64,000 nucleotides of DNA, taken from contig NZ_CP114200.1 in assembly GCF_029392895.1 (NCBI RefSeq), positions 6,764,501 through 6,828,500 on the forward strand. The letters run 5' to 3'. Shown piece after piece: positions 57,209 to 64,000 of this stretch. Position 1 is the stretch's first letter; each line of letters starts with the position of its first letter. The notes beneath the pieces were generated by a model. It saw only the letters and a list, made by a program, of their open reading frames with translations. It ran no database searches and was not told the origin of the DNA. The translations under genes were made by a program, and so were the position numbers. This stretch comes from Streptomyces sp. 71268. Lineage in GTDB: Bacteria; Actinomycetota; Actinomycetes; Streptomycetales; Streptomycetaceae.

Positions 57209-58309
57209 ATGAGTGAGAGCGCGGTGCTGCACATCAAGGGGCGGGTACTGGCCGGGCCGGTCGCCGACGACGACGTCCATGACGAACTCTGGGTGGTCGA
57301 CGGAAAGATCACCTTCGACCGCCCGGCCGGGGCCCGGGACGTACGGGTCGTGGAGGGCTGGGCGCTGCCCGGCCTGGTCGACGCCCACTGCCACGTGGGC
57401 CTGGACGCGCACGGACCGGTGGACGCGTCGACCAGCGAGCGACAGGCGGTGACCGAGCGGGACGCGGGGGTCCTGCTGCTGCGGGACGCGGGCTCGCCGT
57501 CGGACACCCGGTGGATCGACCATCGAGACGACCTCCCCCGCATCGTGCGCGCGGGCCGCCACATCGCCCGTACTCGCCGGTACATCCGGAACTACGCACA
57601 CGAGATCGAACCCGCCGACCTGGTCGCCTACGTGGCCGAGGAGGCGCGCCGCGGCGACGGCTGGGTGAAGCTCGTCGGCGACTGGATCGACCGGGAGAGC
57701 GGCGACCTGTCGGCGTGCTGGCCGCCCGGCGAGGTGGCGGCGGCGATCGCCGAGGCGCACCGGCTGGGCGCCCGGGTGACCGCGCACTGCTTCGCCGAGG
57801 AGTCGCTGGCCCCGCTGGTGGAGGCGGGCATCGACTGCGTCGAGCACGCCACCGGGCTCACCGAGGACACCATCCCGCTGTTCGCCGAGCGCGGCGTGGC
57901 CATCGTGCCCACCCTGATCAACATCGCCACCTTCCCCAAGCTGGCCGAGGGCGGCGAGGCCAAGTTCCCGCGCTGGGCGGCCCACATGCGCCGGCTCCAC
58001 GAGCGCCGCTACGACACCGTGCGAGCCGCCTACGACGCGGGCGTGCCCATCTACGCCGGCACCGACGCGGGCGGCTCGCTGGCCCACGGGCTGATCGGCG
58101 AGGAGGTGGCCGAACTGGTGAAGGCGGGCATACCCGCCATCGACGCGCTGTCCGCCGCCACCTGGGGCGCGCGCGAGTGGCTCGGGCGCCCCGGCATGAC
58201 CGAGGGAGCCGCCGCCGACCTGGTGGTCTACGACGCCGACCCGCGCGAGGACGTCCGCGTGCTGTCCGCGCCCCGCCGCGTGGTGCTGCGCGGGCGCGTC
58301 GTCGGCTGA
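57209..58309 (+). CDS. Amidohydrolase family protein
   Basis: 366 residues from ATG 57209. A metal-dependent hydrolase: the first-strand motif LVDAHCHVGL is HxH; later His residues are in VTAHCFAEES and CVEHATGL, and the catalytic Asp in PIYAGTDAGGSLAHG. The N- and C-terminal composite beta domain (VVDGKITFD, ADLVVYDADP) matches imidazolonepropionase/prolidase-like members. Substrate unknown. From memory, it lies next to the ectoine genes in other Streptomyces. Confidence 0.9.
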   Translation: MSESAVLHIKGRVLAGPVADDDVHDELWVVDGKITFDRPAGARDVRVVEGWALPGLVDAHCHVGLDAHGPVDASTSERQAVTERDAGVLLLRDAGSPSDTRWIDHRDDLPRIVRAGRHIARTRRYIRNYAHEIEPADLVAYVAEEARRGDGWVKLVGDWIDRESGDLSACWPPGEVAAAIAEAHRLGARVTAHCFAEESLAPLVEAGIDCVEHATGLTEDTIPLFAERGVAIVPTLINIATFPKLAEGGEAKFPRWAAHMRRLHERRYDTVRAAYDAGVPIYAGTDAGGSLAHGLIGEEVAELVKAGIPAIDALSAATWGAREWLGRPGMTEGAAADLVVYDADPREDVRVLSAPRRVVLRGRVVG

Positions 58310-58329
58310 GACCGCGCGCTGCGCCGAAC

Positions 58330-58372
58330 GGCTGACCCGGACGGCGGGACCCGTCCGCCGTCCGGGTCAGCC
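58330..58372 (+). terminator. Strong terminator after the amidohydrolase gene
   Basis: GGCTGACCCGGACGGCGG (58330-58347) and CCGCCGTCCGGGTCAGCC (58355-58372) are exact inverted copies over 18 bp with a seven-base loop. Confidence 0.85.
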
Positions 58373-58599
58373 GCACCCGGCCCCGGGCCGAGGTGGGCCG
58401 GCGACGCAGGTGGGACCCGTGGGGCGGATGGGGGAGGGCGGAAAAAACAGGGACCGGATTCACCCGATGCGGTGAACGCGCGACGGGTAGGCGCCCGCTC
58501 ACTCCCCGTGCGCCAGCATGACGGGGCCAAGGTCGTCGGCGTGCGCGCGTCCTGCCGACCGCGACCGGCGACTCCGTGTCTTCCGTGGGGGTTCCACAC

Positions 58600-59406
58600 G
58601 TGTCCCGTTCCAACGACTCCTTCTTAGCCGTCTCCGCACGGCGCGCCGCCACCCTGGCCGCCTGCTGCGGCCTGCTGTGCGCCGACACCGGCGCGCCCGC
58701 GCGGGCCGACGACGGCGGCGGGCGCGCCGACACCGGCGCGGCGAGCGCCGTGGTGCTGCGCGCCGGGCTCGACGTCGCGCTGCTCGACGACGCCCTGCGG
58801 GTGCCGGTCGAGGTCCCCGTCAACGAGGTGCGCGCGCCGCTGAGCGGGGAGAAGACCGCGCTCACGGTGCTGCTCGACGGCGTGGCCAAGGGCAGGCCGG
58901 TGACCGTCCTGCGGGCCGACGCCGTCACCGCCCGTACGACCCGTACGGCGCGCGCCGCGACCGGGTACGCCAGCCTGAGCCAGGCCCGGGTGAACGTTCC
59001 CGGCCTGCCGGGGCTGCCCCTGGTCGAGGCCGAGCAGGTCACCTCCCGCGCGGTGTGCGAGGTCGGCGCGAGGCCCGTCGCGACCTCCGCGCCGCTCGGC
59101 ACGGTCACCGTGCTCGGCGAGCGGGTCACGCTCGGCGCCGGCCGCACCGGGAAGGTCACCGTGCCGGGCGTCGGCGAGGTGCGGCTCGCGGTGGCCGAGA
59201 CCACCACCACCTCGCGCACGGCCGCTTCGGCCGCCCTCGACCTGCGGGTCACGATCAACCCGCTGCGGCTGAACGTGGCCTCGGTCACCGGCCGGGTCAC
59301 GCTCGCCGAGGCGACGTGCGCCACGCCCGGCAGCCGCGCCGCCGCCCGCCCGGGCCCGGACGCGAACGGCCCCGGGACGCCGGGCACCGGCCCCGCGCCG
59401 GCCTGA
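58600..59406 (+). CDS. Secreted protein of the SCO1860 type, with a TTA codon
   Basis: 268 residues from GTG 58600; GTG 58576 is an alternative, and the only possible Shine-Dalgarno sequence is GGGGG 8 bases upstream. A signal peptide spans about the first 36 residues (ARRAATLAACCGLL, then APARA). Codon 9 is TTA (58624-58626), the rare codon read by the bldA tRNA. The rest has repeated beta-strand patterns (VPVEVPVNEVRAPLSGEKTA) and two Cys. The homologous family ends, from memory, in LAETG plus a membrane anchor; here the C-terminus is a Pro/Gly-rich tail without it. Confidence 0.75.
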   Translation: MSRSNDSFLAVSARRAATLAACCGLLCADTGAPARADDGGGRADTGAASAVVLRAGLDVALLDDALRVPVEVPVNEVRAPLSGEKTALTVLLDGVAKGRPVTVLRADAVTARTTRTARAATGYASLSQARVNVPGLPGLPLVEAEQVTSRAVCEVGARPVATSAPLGTVTVLGERVTLGAGRTGKVTVPGVGEVRLAVAETTTTSRTAASAALDLRVTINPLRLNVASVTGRVTLAEATCATPGSRAAARPGPDANGPGTPGTGPAPA

Positions 59407-59447
59407 CTGGTCTGACCGGTCTGACTGTTCTGATTGGTCTGATCTGG
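59403..59447. repeat. Degenerate 9-bp tandem repeats
   Basis: Five units of the form CTGACYGGT run directly after the coding region (CTGACTGGT, CTGACCGGT, CTGACTGTT, CTGATTGGT, CTGATCTGG), overlapping the stop codon of the secreted protein gene. Confidence 0.65.
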
Positions 59448-59620
59448 CGTCCCGGGCCAGCGCCCGGGACGCCACCCGTCTGGACCGCCACTCACCCCGC
59501 CCGTCACGCCCGCGCGCGGCTCGCCGCCTCAGCCGTACGCCGCGCCGTCCCAGCGGTACGCCACGATCCGTACGTCGCGGCTCGTACGCCGCGTTCCGTA
59601 CGCCCCAGCCCTCCTACGCC

Positions 59621-60736
59621 TCAGTCCGTACGGGCCCCCGGCAGGGCGCGGGACAGGGCCGTCACGAAGCGGTCGGTGGTGGCCCGGTCCCGTACGGCGA
59701 GCCGCAGCCAGTCCAGGCCCAGGCCCGGGAACGTGTCGCCGCGGCGCACCACGAAGCCCAGCTCCCGCAGCCGCCCGCGCACCGCGTCGGCGCCCGGCAG
59801 GTGGACCAGGACGAAGGGCCCGGCGGCCGGCTCGCACACCCGGACCGAGGGGAACTCGGCCAGCCGGGCGATCAGATGGGCCCGGTCGGCGGCGATGCGG
59901 TACGCCGCGTGGGCGGCCTCGGCCCGGGCCGGCGGGGCGCTGCACGCCTCGGCCGCCGCCAGCGCCGGCGAGGAGACCGGCCACAGCGGCTGGGCCCGTT
60001 CAAGGGCGTCGACGGTCCGTGGGGCGGCGATGACGTAACCGATGCGCAGCCCCGCCAGCCCCCAGGTCTTGGTGAGGCTGCGCAGCACCACCAGACCCGG
60101 CACGTCGGTGCGGTCGGCCAGCGACGCGCTCTCGCCCGGTACCGCGTCCATGAACGCCTCGTCCACCACGAGCGTGCGCCCGGGGCGGGCCAGTTCGGCG
60201 ATCGCCTCGGCGGGGTGCAGTACGGACGTCGGGTTGGTCGGGTTGCCGATCACCACGAGGTCGGCGTCGTCGGGTACGGCGTCCGGGCGCAACCGAAAGC
60301 CGTCGGTCGGCTCCAGCAGCACCCGCCGCACGGCGCGCCCCGCGTCCCGCAGCGCGGCCTCGGGCTCGGTGAACTGCGGGTGCACCACCACCGGGTGGCG
60401 GCCCGGCAGCGCCCGGGCGATCAGCACGAACGCCTCGGCCGCGCCCGCCGTGAGCAGCACCCGCTCCGGGGCGAGGCCGTGCCGCTCGGCCACCGCGGCG
60501 CGTGCGGCCGTCCCGTCGGGGTAGGCGGCCAGGGTGTCGATGGAGGCGGCGATGCGGGACTTGAGCCAGTTCGGCGGGGTGTCGGCGCGCACGTTGACCG
60601 CGAGGTCGGTCAGCTCGGCCGCGGCGCCGCGCACCTCGGCGTCGCCGTGGTGGCGCAGGTCGGGCGCCCGGTCCGGCACGGCGCCTGGGCGGTCGGCGGC
60701 GGGGCCGCGCTCGGTCGCGGCGTGCGACATCGGCAT
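59621..60736 (-). CDS. cobC: CobC-like PLP-dependent aminotransferase (Rv2231c family)
   Basis: 371 residues from ATG 60736, seven bases after GGGAAG; GTG 60742 and ATG 60730 also fit. A class I/II PLP fold: DLRHHGDAEVR and LAVNVRADTPPNWLKSRI (the CobC start), LLTAGAAEAF, VVIGNPTNPTSVLHP and the Lys in LRSLTKTWGLAGLRIGY. Proteins of this group act in the aminopropanol arm of cobalamin synthesis (L-threonine phosphate decarboxylase type). CbiG and cobB nearby on the same strand support this. Confidence 0.92.
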   Translation of the reverse strand: MPMSHAATERGPAADRPGAVPDRAPDLRHHGDAEVRGAAAELTDLAVNVRADTPPNWLKSRIAASIDTLAAYPDGTAARAAVAERHGLAPERVLLTAGAAEAFVLIARALPGRHPVVVHPQFTEPEAALRDAGRAVRRVLLEPTDGFRLRPDAVPDDADLVVIGNPTNPTSVLHPAEAIAELARPGRTLVVDEAFMDAVPGESASLADRTDVPGLVVLRSLTKTWGLAGLRIGYVIAAPRTVDALERAQPLWPVSSPALAAAEACSAPPARAEAAHAAYRIAADRAHLIARLAEFPSVRVCEPAAGPFVLVHLPGADAVRGRLRELGFVVRRGDTFPGLGLDWLRLAVRDRATTDRFVTALSRALPGARTD

Positions 60737-61106
60737 CGTCACGCTTCCCACGCCCCCGCCACGGCGGGCCGACCACCCGTCAGTCGGCCTGGCACGCCAT
60801 GGCCTGCTATGTCACGACCTGGTACGCCCTGGCCTGCGGGCCGCGGCGCTGGCGGGCTCATCACGCGATCTCCTCCGTGCTGGTGCTGGTGCTGGTGCTG
60901 GTGCTGGTGTGCCGGGTGGTGCTGTGTGGTCGGGGTGCCGGTGCCGGTGCCGGTGCCGGTGTCCGCGTCAGGCGTCCGGGCGCGGGGCGCCGCGCGTGGG
61001 GCGGGCCCGTCGTACCGGCGCCCGCGCCGGGCGTCGCCGGCGGGGCGGGGCGCGCCGCGCGCGGGTCGGGGCGGCCGTGGCGGGTGGCCGAGCGGCGCTC
61101 GTGACG
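60737..61106. other. Intergenic region between cobC and the CbiG-like gene
   Basis: 370 bases with no credible gene. It holds the two hexanucleotide repeat runs listed separately. The minus-strand frame through them would encode a His/Gln-rich segment, but it has no start, no RBS and bad codon usage outside the repeat. No cobalamin-riboswitch core was seen. Confidence 0.5.
60877..60958. repeat. Hexanucleotide repeats (GTGCTG)5 and (GTGCCG)4
   Basis: Five perfect GTGCTG units at 60877-60906 and four GTGCCG units at 60935-60958 are separated by 28 bases of related sequence. They lie in the intergenic region, not in a gene. Confidence 0.85.
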
Positions 61107-61643
61107 TTACCGCTGGTCGTCCGGGTGGCGTCGGGCAGGTCCGGCGCCGGGCCACCGGGGGACGTGCGACGGCCGCTGGCCGCCGGCCGGCGCCTCGGCC
61201 GGCGGCGCCGGGCCCGGGGCGGGCAGGGCCAGCGCGCAGGTCGCGGCCGGCGGGCCGCAGGGCGGAGCGGACTTGCGCTTGTCCACGACCAGCCGGGCGC
61301 CCGGGCCGGCCGCGAGGAGCGCGGCGGCCTCGGCCACGCTGGGCGTGCCGACGGCGGCGAGCGCCGCGCGGGTGGGGTGCGGCACCGCCACCGCCGCGAG
61401 GGCCGAGGCCGGATACGTCCACAGCTCCACCCCGAACCGCTCGGCCGCCTCGCGCAGCGCGGGCTCGTCGGCCTTGACGTCCACCGTGGCCAGGGCGGCG
61501 ACGGCGGCGGGCGCGCGACCGGCCTCGGCGAGGCAGTCGGCGATGAGCCCGAGCACCTCGTCCACGGGCGCGTCGCGGCTGGCCCCCACGCCGACGAAGA
61601 CCGGCACCGACGGGCTTTCGGCGGTGGGTCGCGGGGCGGTCAT
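61107..61643 (-). CDS. CbiG C-terminal domain / CobE-like cobalamin biosynthesis protein
   Basis: 178 residues from ATG 61643. VFVGVGASRDAPVDEVLGLI, VDVKADEPALREAAERFGVEL and VGTPSVAEAAALLAAG are the CbiG C-terminal (CobE) signatures; family members open the delta-lactone or act on precorrin-5A in corrin ring contraction. The last 50 residues or so are low-complexity. It is 5' of cobC on the same strand, with repeats between. The domain occurs without the N-terminal half of CbiG, as in CobE. Confidence 0.88.
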   Translation of the reverse strand: MTAPRPTAESPSVPVFVGVGASRDAPVDEVLGLIADCLAEAGRAPAAVAALATVDVKADEPALREAAERFGVELWTYPASALAAVAVPHPTRAALAAVGTPSVAEAAALLAAGPGARLVVDKRKSAPPCGPPAATCALALPAPGPAPPAEAPAGGQRPSHVPRWPGAGPARRHPDDQR

Positions 61644-61831
61644 GGCATCGCCCGCGAGCCCCGCGTACGCTGCGTGTCCGTCGCGACACGCGGTGGCACC
61701 GGCGGCGGGCCCGGGACAGGGCGCCGCGACCGGTGGCGGGAGCGTGGCGGGTGGGGGTGGGGACGAGCCGCGGTGAGCGCGGGGCGTCGCGGGCGGCCCG
61801 GGGGCGTGGTGAGCGCGAGAGGAGCGAGTCC

Positions 61832-62641
61832 ATGCCGGTGGTGATCGCGCTGGGCGCGTTGGTGATGACGCTGCTCGGTGGCTGGACCGCGCACCGTGTC
61901 ACCGACCGCAGGCACCTGATCCTGGGCCTGGCGGGCGGCCTGATGCTCGGCGTGGTGGGGCTCGACCTGCTGCCGGAGGCGCTGGAGGTCGCCGGGGACG
62001 AGGTGTACGGCGTGCCCGCGGCGCTGCTGTGCTTCGTCGGTGGTTTCCTGCTCGCGCACGCGGTGGAGCGGCTGCTGGCCGAGCGGGTCGCGGCCCACCA
62101 CGTGGTGGAGCCGGCGCCGGTGACGACGGGCGGGGCCGGGGCCCGTGCCGGGGCCAGCGCCGCCGCCCGGCCGGCCGAGCCGGCGAGCGCGCTGCCGGGG
62201 CGCGCGCCGCAGGTGGGGCTGACCGCAGCCGCGGCCATGGTCGGGCACAGCGCCATGGACGGCGTCGCGCTGGGACTCGCCGCCCAGGTCAGCGACGAGA
62301 TGACGCTGGCCGTCGCGGTCGCCGTCATCGCCCACGACTTCGCGGACGGCTTCAACACGTACACGCTGACCAGCCTGTACGGCAACGCCCGGCGCAAGGC
62401 CGTGCTGATGCTGGGCGCCGACGCCGTCGCGCCCGTCGTCGGCGCCGCCTCCACGCTGCTGTTCACCGTGCCCGACCAGGCGCTCGGCATCTACCTGGGC
62501 TTCTTCGGCGGCGTCCTGCTCTACCTCGCCGCCGCCGACATCCTGCCCGAGGCGCACCACGACCACCCGGCGCTTTCCACGCTGGGCTGCACCGTGGCCG
62601 GGGTGGGCTTCGTGTGGCTGGTGGTCGGCGCCGCGCACTGA
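61832..62641 (+). CDS. ZIP family metal transporter
   Basis: 269 residues from ATG 61832 behind AGAGGAG. Eight hydrophobic helices; HSAMDGVALGLAAQ and AHDFADGFNTYTLT (helices 4 and 5) hold the metal residues in the ZIP pattern. The 40-residue cytoplasmic loop is Ala/Gly-rich with few His. It is divergent from the CbiG-like gene and lies between it and cobB, all within 1.5 kb, which suggests it may bring in metal (perhaps cobalt) for corrin synthesis; the usual substrates are zinc and iron. Confidence 0.88.
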   Translation: MPVVIALGALVMTLLGGWTAHRVTDRRHLILGLAGGLMLGVVGLDLLPEALEVAGDEVYGVPAALLCFVGGFLLAHAVERLLAERVAAHHVVEPAPVTTGGAGARAGASAAARPAEPASALPGRAPQVGLTAAAAMVGHSAMDGVALGLAAQVSDEMTLAVAVAVIAHDFADGFNTYTLTSLYGNARRKAVLMLGADAVAPVVGAASTLLFTVPDQALGIYLGFFGGVLLYLAAADILPEAHHDHPALSTLGCTVAGVGFVWLVVGAAH

Positions 62642-62712
62642 GCGGCGCGCCGACGCGCACGGGCCGGGCCCGGCGCCGGGGCCCTGTCGCCCCGCGCCGG
62701 ATGGTGCGGGGC

Positions 62713-64000
62713 TCACGGCGAGCAGCTCCGCACGAAGGACGCCGCGATGCCGGGCGTGGCCGCCCAGTGCACGTGCAGGTACGAGGCGTGCACCCCGCCG
62801 CGTACGAAGCCCTCGACCTGCCGGGTGGGACGCACGACGCCCCACGCGGGCAGCGCCGCCGGGCCACCGTCGGCGCCGTCCTCGGGCCCGTCGGGGCCCT
62901 CGCCCGCGCCCGGTGTGATGACCGTGCGGTGGAACTCGTGCCCGCGTACCCGGGCGCCGACCGGCAGCAGCGGGCTCGGCGACAGGGCCACCGCCTCCCG
63001 GTAGCCCAGGGTCAGCCGGCCCGACATGCGGGCGTCGGCGGGCAGCACGCCGCACATGGGCAGCGGCGCGGCCCCCGCCTCGTCCGGCTTCGGGGCGAGC
63101 GAGCGGGCCAGGTAGAGCAGGCCGGCGCACTCGGCGGCGATCGGGGCGCCGGAGGCGGCGAGCGCGGCGACGGCGGCGCGCAGCGGCTCGTTGGCGGACA
63201 GCTCGGCCGCGTACACCTCCGGGAACCCGCCGCCGATGACCAGCCCGCGGGTGCCCTCGGGCAGCCGGGTCTCGCGCAGCGGGTCGAAGGTGACGACATC
63301 CGCGCCGGCCGCGGTCAGCAGCTCGGCGTGTTCGGCGTACGAGAACGTGAACGCCGAGCCGCCGGCCACGGCCACCACCGGCCGCGCCCCGCGCCCGGAG
63401 CCCGACGACGGCCCCGTACCCGACTCGGCGGCCGGCTCCGTACCCGACTCCGCGTCCGGCCCGGCCGCGGGTCCGGCGTCCACGGCCCGCGCCTCGCGCA
63501 GGCTGCGCGCCGGGTCCCAGGCGGGCCCGGGCAGCGGGGGAGCCGAGCGGGCCAGCTCTAGGAGGGCCGGCAGGTCGCAGCCCGCGCGCACCCGGTCGGC
63601 CAGCGCGGCCACCGACTCCACCGCCTCCGCGTGGCGCTCGGCCACCGGGACCAGGCCCAGGTGCCGGCTCGGGGTGTGCACGGCGCCCACCCGGCGCAGC
63701 GCCCCGAGGACCGGCACGCCGGAGCCCGCGAGCGCCTCGCGCAGCAGCTCCTCGTGCCGGTCCGAGCCGACCTTGTTGAGGATCACCCCGGCGACCCGTA
63801 CCTCCGGGTCCCAGGAGGCGAAGCCGTGCACCAGCGCCGCCACCGAACGCGACTGCGACGCGGCGTCCACGACCAGCACCACCGGGGCCCGCAGCACCTT
63901 GGCGACCTGGGCCGTGGAGGCCAACTCGCCCTGGTGCGCGGCCCCGTCGTACAGCCCCATCACGCCCTCGACCACGGCCAGGTCGGCGCCGCGCGCGCCG
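62713..64000 (-). CDS. cobB: Cobyrinate a,c-diamide synthase (5' end beyond the window)
   Basis: The open frame runs to base 64000, so the start is missing; the visible 429 residues or so contain most of the protein. The P-loop-domain part has VVEGVMGLYDGAAHQG and APVVLVVDAASQSRS. The class I glutaminase domain (about the last 220) has VIGGGFPEVYAAELSAN and the catalytic Cys in AAECAGLLYLAR; a distal His lies in GHEFHRT. A Gly/Ser/Glu repeat linker joins the domains. It amidates cobyrinate or hydrogenobyrinate. Confidence 0.95.
   Translation of the reverse strand, partial: GARGADLAVVEGVMGLYDGAAHQGELASTAQVAKVLRAPVVLVVDAASQSRSVAALVHGFASWDPEVRVAGVILNKVGSDRHEELLREALAGSGVPVLGALRRVGAVHTPSRHLGLVPVAERHAEAVESVAALADRVRAGCDLPALLELARSAPPLPGPAWDPARSLREARAVDAGPAAGPDAESGTEPAAESGTGPSSGSGRGARPVVAVAGGSAFTFSYAEHAELLTAAGADVVTFDPLRETRLPEGTRGLVIGGGFPEVYAAELSANEPLRAAVAALAASGAPIAAECAGLLYLARSLAPKPDEAGAAPLPMCGVLPADARMSGRLTLGYREAVALSPSPLLPVGARVRGHEFHRTVITPGAGEGPDGPEDGADGGPAALPAWGVVRPTRQVEGFVRGGVHASYLHVHWAATPGIAASFVRSCSP

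Noticed and set aside
60739..61100. His/Gln-rich segment encoded on the minus strand across the hexanucleotide repeats
   Set aside because: It is the product of the repeat in a shadow frame that overlaps cobC and runs antisense to other genes; no start or RBS.
57100..64000. Cobalamin riboswitch near the cob genes
   Set aside because: I saw no B12-box core in the intergenic regions on either strand; a covariance search would be decisive.

Overview
The window is chromosomal DNA of a high-GC actinomycete, almost certainly Streptomyces or a close relative. The evidence is the near-uniform G/C third codon positions, many GTG starts, stop/start overlaps of the ATGA and GTGA type, whiA, rbpA, the opcA-containing pentose phosphate operon, the ectABCD cluster, and a gene order that (from memory) follows Streptomyces coelicolor from uvrC down to sufT, then dapD, the ectoine genes and the cobC region. 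I see no rRNA, tRNA, CRISPR array, insertion sequence, integrase or phage genes.

Layout: 1-1165, end of a papain-like peptidase gene and a secreted membrane-anchored protein. 1479-6539, the uvrC-rapZ-yvcK-whiA operon (overlapping starts). 6880-12863, central carbon genes gap, pgk, tpiA with secG, rbpA and pgi. 13013-19709 (minus), the pentose phosphate operon tkt-tal-zwf-opcA-pgl, facing pgi across a 14-bp-stem terminator. 20151-23868, heme A genes ctaB (plus) and ctaA (minus) flanking two poorly characterised genes. 23978-25759 (minus), an ABC exporter whose ATPase gene reads only with a one-base frameshift. 26345-33070, the SufR-controlled iron-sulfur assembly operon sufR-B-D-Rieske-C-S-U-T.

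33230-38827 is an accessory stretch: a VOC protein, an FAD oxidoreductase paired with an ECF41-type sigma factor, a DinB protein, an SMR pump with its own TetR repressor, then dapD. 38959-53289 is mixed: secreted nuclease, PhoX-like phosphatase behind a PHO-box-like repeat, LLM flavin oxidoreductase, a TerD-like gene that is also frameshifted, a PPOX protein, an EamA exporter with divergent TetR, an aldehyde dehydrogenase with an internal minisatellite, and a class V aminotransferase. 53388-56782 (minus) is ectABCD. 57209-64000 holds an amidohydrolase, a secreted protein with a TTA codon, and cobalamin genes (cobC, a CbiG/CobE domain protein, cobB) with a ZIP metal transporter among them.

How it works together: the first half is conserved housekeeping (glycolysis, NADPH supply, cell-wall precursor control, sporulation, heme A, Fe-S). 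The second half is environmental response (osmoprotection, phosphate, oxidative and xenobiotic stress). I found no clearly new multi-gene system. The best leads are regulatory: a SufR-type palindrome on the sufR start codon, a 15-bp hairpin containing a start codon at the suf/VOC border, perfect or near-perfect operators at two pump/TetR pairs, two single-base frameshifts in G/C runs, and an unusually AT-rich regulatory region upstream of ectA with a CRP-like site.
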